A DNA stretch of 64,000 bases from Perkinsus olseni (Eukaryota; Perkinsozoa; Perkinsida): the NCBI GenBank assembly GCA_013115125.1, contig JABANN010000076.1, positions 1 to 64,000 on the forward strand, written 5' to 3'. Below the pieces are notes generated by a model that saw only the letters and a program-made list of their open reading frames with translations, had not been told where the DNA came from and ran no database searches. The position numbers and the translations under genes are program-made. Shown here piece by piece: positions 58,243 to 64,000 of this stretch (positions within the stretch are counted from its first letter, which is position 1; each line of letters opens with the position of its first letter).

Positions 58243-59248
58243 TCTCAGGCTCGTGGAGAGGAGGTGCGGGGGCAGTATCGAGTTCAATCAAGAGAACTGC
58301 CGCCCTTCGGCGACCATCCTCGGAAATGTACGCGCACGAGGAAAGGTGTTTTTACTCGCACTTGGGAAAGGGCGGATAGAGGGGGTCTTCGCGCCTTGAA
58401 GAAGTGACCGAGCAGCGGTGGAGCGGCACCTCGAAAGTCCTTACTGGTAGCGGAGAACAGAGCAATGCCCGGGCCTAATCCAAGCTGTACTAGTACGACA
58501 ATACCTGTTCGGCACGCGCGTCACACACTGTGCACGCGTGTGACAACCGAAGGTGGCGAGCACGAGTAGGAGCTCCACAGCGGTTTGACCAGTCCGCGAT
58601 TCGTAGTAACGAACCATTTCGAGGCACGATAGACGGAGAGGTTGTGCACGGATGAGTGGCGGGAACCTTCAGCATCACAGAGCAGCCCTGGACGAGGGTG
58701 CCGTGAATCGATCAGCTGTCCCCCAAGGGAATAGCGCGCAACTTGCGCAAACCAGGGAAATCGAGTGCGACTGCTCTCGTGTCACAGCCTGTAGGGTCTC
58801 CGTCAGCAGACCCTCGCCTTCTGAGGGCAGTTATAATGTAAGGTCGGCAATAAGTAAGGTTCCACTCGGTCCCAATCGGCTCAAGTGGCTCCAAACTTGT
58901 CCTCCTGGATCCAAGAGACAGTTGCCAGAGATGTGTAAAAGCGGCGTCACCCGGGCGCGTCATACTCGAGTTGTCTGAAGCAAAGCTCATTCTCTCGCCG
59001 GCGTCCTGTCGTGCACAGCGGTCGAACATTCGCTGTATCCCTCTGGGTATACTCCGTCGAACAGAGTCAGGTTCGGCCCCTCTGATGGAGCGGATCGGGC
59101 TGGTGGAAGGCGTACCTCGCTATTGATTCACTTGGTTCTTGTGTTCATTCACATACTCGGATCGCAAGAACCCAACAACACCGATGATAACACGGATAAA
59201 ACTCAGAAGAGATGATGCGCAATATCAAACGGAGTGCTCGACAACTGT
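58243..59248. other. Intergenic region
   Basis: No recognisable gene. Overlapping ORFs on both strands at 58652-59029 have no motif and no clear splice context. Confidence 0.55.
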
Positions 59249-60810
59249 TCACTCGAGACCTTCTGCGACACCCTTGAAAGACAGGCCACGCTGGATCAGC
59301 TCCACCCAGTATCCGTCGGGGTCCAGCACGAAGGCAATGTTGCGCATCGCACCCTCGTTGGGCTTCTTGTGGAAAGGGACGCCCTGTAAGACATGCACAA
59401 AACTCACACACTGCCCAGACAATGCACGCACAGAAGGTGACAGAGCCTGTCGGTGGCGGATTAGCCGCGCGGGTCGCTCGACGCGTGAGAGATGGAATAC
59501 TCACCTGTGTCTCGAGATCAGCGCAGAACTTGTCTAGGTCATCAACTAGGAACGCAGTGTGGCCGAATCCCTTTGGAGCTGTGTTGCCGTTGTGATACCT
59601 AATGGGTATGCTGGTCAGACTAAGGCGGCCGCCTTGGCCATTCAATAGGTAACCTACTTGCCACCACTCGGCGGGTCCTGGTTGTGAGTAAGCTCGATAA
59701 CGGGTTGCCACAAGCTGTTGACGAAATCCTTAGACTCCGCAGATTCCGGCGGAGGAGCCCGAGCCTTCTGCTCTGGGGTCAAGGTGGCCAGGAAGTAGAG
59801 GGAGAAGTCACCATGATCCGAGCACCTGAGAGAAATACCTTAACACGCAGGCATTTCGAGCCGGAACTCACCTGACGATCTGCATACCCAGCTGATCGAC
59901 ATAGAACTTGAGACTTTTCTCAGCATCCACAACACGCAACATGGTCTGGGCCAAGCTAGTCCCATGAAGCGCCGCTCCGCCCTTAGTGCGGGCAAGGACC
60001 TCGATCCAGTATCTGGCGAGGAATATCATCAGAACAATGGTGAGCTGATAATCTTTCGCATACCCGTCAGGATCAGTTGCGAAGGCCACGTCGTGCATCC
60101 TTCCCTGCGACGGAAGCTTCCTGAAGTGAACGCCCTCCTTCTGCAGCGCCTCGCAAGACGCCTCCAGATCATCACCTACACCGCGATAGCATCACAGCCA
60201 GTAGCGCAGGAGTAACACTGGACATCCCATACGACCAAGTCACGTGGTCGACTCACTTTCGATATGGAAGGCGATGTGGCCGAATCCTCGGTGGGGCTCC
60301 TCGTTGCCATTATTTGCCTTCCAATCCGCCGGATCATCCCAGCTGTGAGTCAGCTCCAAATAATTATCTGAAAACCGCTTTGGTAAAACGATCTCAGTCA
60401 ACCGCAGCTGACAGCCCTAATAAGACGTAGATCCACCCGAGGCCCGTCAGGGCCGCGCTACCGGGCATCGTCCATATGTATTTCTCGCTCTCTAGAGTGC
60501 CCACTGTGGTCGGTAACTTGCTAATAGTCTCTGGTCTCGGCGTCTCAAGGAAGTAGAGAGAGAACTTCCACTGGGGAAAGTCGTACCTTCAAGAGAGTGG
60601 TGAGGCTAGACGATACCACGACGGTTGTTGTCACTTGTGAATCAGCTTCATTCCGAAGTGTTTACTGTAGAAGTCCACGGTTGCCTTAGGGTCCTTGACT
60701 CTAAGCATGGTGTGTTGGAACTGGCTGTGCAGCTTCTGGCACATGCTCTCTGCCGTAGGGCCGACCCTCCCGGCTCTGGACTCTATCACACGGGACCAAC
60801 TAAATGCCAT
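59249..60810 (-). CDS. Glyoxalase I (lactoylglutathione lyase), tandem two-domain form
   Basis: Isomerises the methylglyoxal-glutathione hemithioacetal to S-lactoylglutathione. Two glyoxalase domains in one chain, as in yeast and Plasmodium. Exon 1 (60635-60810) starts [20 protein letters not shown] and includes [20 protein letters not shown]. Domain 1 continues with [58 protein letters not shown] and YWIEVLA. Domain 2 has [75 protein letters not shown] and [20 protein letters not shown]. It ends at 59249. Metal ligands can be matched to human Gln33, Glu99, His126 and Glu172: domain 2 keeps Gln, whereas domain 1 has His in that position. Several introns of 50-110 nt. Confidence 0.92.
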
Positions 60811-61730
60811 GAATGCAATAACAACAAACTAACCTCGACTGAATGAACAGCGACTAATGACAGAGAATAATACAGTATGAGAGTCACATCGAGCCCATCG
60901 CGGGAGAGCCGTAGAATTCACAACAGATGAGGAAAAGGAATCTTCAGCTCCAGATCGAGCCATCATCACTACAATGGTTGGTGGCATTTCAATCATGAGT
61001 GCAGTTATGCTGAGTGACCATGGGGCAAACACCGTCACCACGTGACGCATCGAGAGAATCTTGACTTTGACACAGTCGTAGCTTACTTTGATGGGCTAAC
61101 AGGGACAGCTACACAGTTATGTCACAGCCATTTGTCCCGAACTGAACGCGAACCCACATACCAATGCAAATTCTTCTTTCATGATGTGTACCAGAGGATC
61201 AACCAGCATCTTTACGAGCACCTTGAACTCCACTGAATTGTGAGCGCTCTGTCCCTCGCCCGACGGGCCCCCAAAGTCACTAACACAAGGCTTGTTGTCT
61301 CACGACAACCAATCACATGCATTCATGACTGCGGGCAGATGCCCAAGAGTGACTCGTGCAAGCGCTATCAACCTCGTTACATAACAAACGTGTAAGGAGG
61401 CATCGTCACTACCATCGATCACTCTGATAGCAGCTTGCCCGGACACGAAAGCCGAGTGGCGTTCCGAGGGAACCCAGCGGGGCGACGATTATCTTTATCA
61501 TGGTTAAAAATAATAGGGATGACTCGAAAGCTGCTGCGTTGTTGTTGTGAAGCTAGTACTACTCACAGGGCAAATCATTAGGAGTTCTTTATGCTTTATT
61601 CTGGTATAGGTGATGATGATCTACTACAACTAGTACTGGAAAAAAGGGGGGTTATTATTGTGGCGGTTTGTACAACGATTATTTTAAAATTAAGTCACAG
61701 TATGATGCTCATCAATCATCTTCCGAGCTG
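60811..61730. other. Intergenic region
   Basis: AT-rich sequence, including a low-complexity stretch around 61600-61690. No recognisable gene; it holds the upstream region of glyoxalase I and the 3' flank of the helical-repeat gene. Confidence 0.6.
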
Positions 61731-64000
61731 CTACCAACGAGCGCCACCGCGGCCCTCTTTGACGTCATGATGGTACTGTCCAAGATGCTCTGCGTCCGTC
61801 TCCAAAAGAAATTGCAGCGACTCAGGGGTCCACCCGCACTCAGCCACCGACTCGGGTAACATAGGGACACCGTCCGCAGAGAGGAGGTCCACGGGCATCG
61901 ACTCAGAAGCCGCCGGCGCATCGAAGAAGGATTGAGGGGAACTGCAAGAGGCCGTTCCAGTAGCTGTCGATGATGAGGCGCCGATGATGAATGGATCGTC
62001 GGGGTCGGCCAGTTCGCTTAGTAACCTCTCCTCAAAGCTGGTGAGGGCGAGCTCCATCGAGGCACATGATCGTAACTGAGACAAGGAGGGGACATAACGA
62101 TAGCAACAACGGTGGGTCGTCTGAAGCCCAAATGCCTTGAAACAGTCACGCATCAGCAAGAAGAGAAATCGCAAAACCTTCTCGGGAGGTAACACGGCTG
62201 TCACCACCACCTACAATAGATTTTATCTGCTCCTCCCCTAGAGTGTCGAGGTTCTGTAGTATCCTGGCGCAGGCCGAGAGGAGGAAGCCACCATTGTTCG
62301 GCTTCGACTTCATCCCTAGACTGGCCATCAAGTTGAACAGTTGCACCTACGCCGAATAAGTCCTCGCCAGCTCACTGAACACCGACGACCCCTACGATTT
62401 TTTCCAACGACACTTCTTCCAGCTTGGCCACTGTCGAGAGTTTGAGCGCGGCAGCCTGCATGAGAGCATCCACTCGCTGGGACGCTGCCTCATAGTCGAG
62501 CAGACCGGAAGACGAGCTAGGTAGGGGCTCATGCGACCCGGAAGGCGGAGCTTTCACGCCCTCCTGAAAATCACGGCATCTCGCTACAGAAGCCTAGCGG
62601 TAGGGGACGGTTACCTGTGCGAAGCCTTGCATCACAGTGCTGATCTCATCCACCCGGACTGCAGCGAGATTGTCAAGAACATACCTGGCAGTGGCAGAGG
62701 CCCTGGCATGTGAGACGAGCGGATGGTCGAGTCTCACCTGCTGGTGGTCATGAGCATCGGCAGGTTGGTGTAACCAAGACTGTGCATTGGACGAAGAATC
62801 TTTGAGATGAGGAACTTTCCGTATTTATGGGGCGCCAGTGCCACATCAGCAGCAACCGCCTGAGAAGTGACAAACAAAAATCACCCTCAAAAAAGGCGGA
62901 GCGAAGCAGACAAATATTGCGCATCTTACATCCATCAGGTGACCGCAGGGATAGTTGAGCTTGGCCAGTGAACACATAACATTGCCAACGCCCTGGCCGT
63001 CGTAGCGAGGCATCATCGCTGCGACGCAGGAGCATATCTCTTGCAGCAACTCCTCATTGTAACTGCGGACCACCAGCTGCCATATTCGCGAAAGACGCGG
63101 CGGCCGGCGCACTGACCAGTTGAGACGTCCGTAGGCGTAGAGGAGGTTGGAGAGCTCCTGGGGTTTGAACGTGCATAGAGTGTTCGCCACCTTGCCTGCC
63201 ACTAGCTCCATCAACTCTCTATCACAGTAACCAACTCTGGACAGGCCATAAAGCATGTTGGAGAAATTCTGGGGGCGGAAGTGGCTGAGAGGAGGAAGGC
63301 AATGAAGAAAGCAGCTCGGGGAGCATTTGGCGAAGATGTGGTATCCAAAATTTGGACGCTTATTGACGCGCATCATTCTGACGCTACTCGTGAGGCGGGG
63401 GGGGGCTCACTCTAGTCTGGTCTTGGCGGCCTCCACGATAGCCTGTACGACATCCTTCTCCTCAACCATCTGCAGCTTGCCTATCGCCCAACATATGTTG
63501 GACAGAGACTGGCAGCTGGATGTCGGGGCCAACTGCCAAGACACCCATCACCCCCGGCGAGAGATCTCATTGCTCGTTACCTCAATAGCCCTCTGAAGGA
63601 TCTGCTTCACTCGGGCGTCCCTCGCGAGGGCCCTTTGACTCTGCTCTTGGTTCTGGGTAATGCTGGCCAAGCGGTGTATCAGAGTTGACACGTTAACCGA
63701 GTTCAGCTCGTTGAGGTGCATGTCGACGATGAGGAGGAGGCTGTTCACGGACCTGAGCCACGGCAGCAATAACTCTGTCAGCGACAGTAGCGGCAGGAGC
63801 TCACCGTGAGTTGGCGGCGGCGAGGATGTTCCGCTGTATTTCGAACTCATTGGCGGTGGGCTGCTGCTGACAATGATTGCGGTAACCTCCAGCGACCTCT
63901 TGCTGCTGCGGCGGCGGTGGCTGCCTGGTGTGACCGCTGCTCGAGTTTGCCTGACAACAGCAGGAACATGGGCTTCCCCTTACCATGGCAACGCCGGCAC
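61731..64000 (-). CDS. Organellar-type helical-repeat RNA-binding protein (HPR/OPR- or RAP-protein-like), partial
   Basis: Minus-strand, multi-exon, running off the right window edge. It contains repeated helix pairs of about 36-40 residues with the pattern (P)Q-x2-SN-[IM]-x-[YW]-[AG]-[LI]-[GS]-[RK]-L. Examples are FRPQNFSNMLYGLSRVGY, FKPQELSNLLYAYGRLNW, DGQGVGNVMCSLAKLNYP, SSCQSLSNICWAIGKLQM and NSVNVSTLIHRLASI. Such repeats occur in chloroplast and mitochondrial RNA-processing proteins (OPR, heptatricopeptide and FASTK/RAP families), strongly expanded in apicomplexan and related protists. The N-terminal side has a Pro/Gln-rich patch (QPPPPQQQEVAGG) near 63910. The C-terminus is acidic and Ser-rich, ending GQYHHDVKEGRGGARW at 61731. 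No RAP domain was seen. Organelle location and RNA target are inferred from family only. Confidence 0.7.

Noticed and set aside
1-64000. CRISPR arrays, phage or bacterial operons, an undescribed defence system
   Set aside because: The window is intron-rich eukaryotic DNA. The only regular array is the 31-bp satellite without unique spacers, and no defence-like gene cluster was seen.

Overview
The window is nuclear DNA of a unicellular eukaryote, most likely an alveolate protist close to dinoflagellates (Perkinsus-like). This is inferred from four things. Genes are dense and rich in short GT-AG introns (about 35-120 nt). Fumarase is the iron-sulfur class I type, in three copies. An organelle-type helical-repeat RNA-binding protein is present. 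Several genes have a 3' splice site a few bases before the start codon with no obvious 5' exon, which fits spliced-leader trans-splicing. No operons, rRNA genes or confident tRNA genes were seen.

Layout. 1-6233 (+): one large multi-exon gene with a poly-threonine tract followed by a long coiled-coil protein. 6471-7837 (+): CobW/COG0523 metal-chaperone GTPase. 8894-10720, 11553-13406 and 22365-24234 (all -): three class I fumarase genes with the same three-exon structure. 13895-14145: 31-bp satellite with an assembly gap. 14570-20220 (+): large disordered protein ending in a CKK (CAMSAP-type) microtubule minus-end-binding domain. 20221-26400: repeat-rich intergenic DNA with a small inverted-repeat transposon and non-LTR retrotransposon debris. 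26402-27307 (+): Cys-rich, probably GPI-anchored surface protein. 27733-31028 (-): polycystin-2-like cation channel, with a hAT-type miniature transposon 11 bp before its putative start codon. 31939-34863 (+): MAP-kinase-like kinase. 35735-37010 (+): gamma-SNAP-like protein. 37854-39662 (-): REXO/Rex1-type RNA exonuclease. 41696-43798 (-): aldehyde dehydrogenase. 45661-52227 (-): XRN1-type 5'-3' exoribonuclease. 53257-53959 (+): ribosomal protein S18. 54150-56207 (+): exostosin-type glycosyltransferase. 56605-58242 (-): probable zinc-finger protein. 59249-60810 (-): two-domain glyoxalase I. 61731-64000 (-, partial): organellar-type helical-repeat protein.

The genes are mostly unrelated housekeeping and signalling functions, as expected for a eukaryotic chromosome. 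The clearest local biology is the expansion of fumarase with signs of gene conversion, and the activity of small DNA transposons. Splice coordinates were read by eye from reading frame, GT-AG sites and family conservation, so they are predictions.
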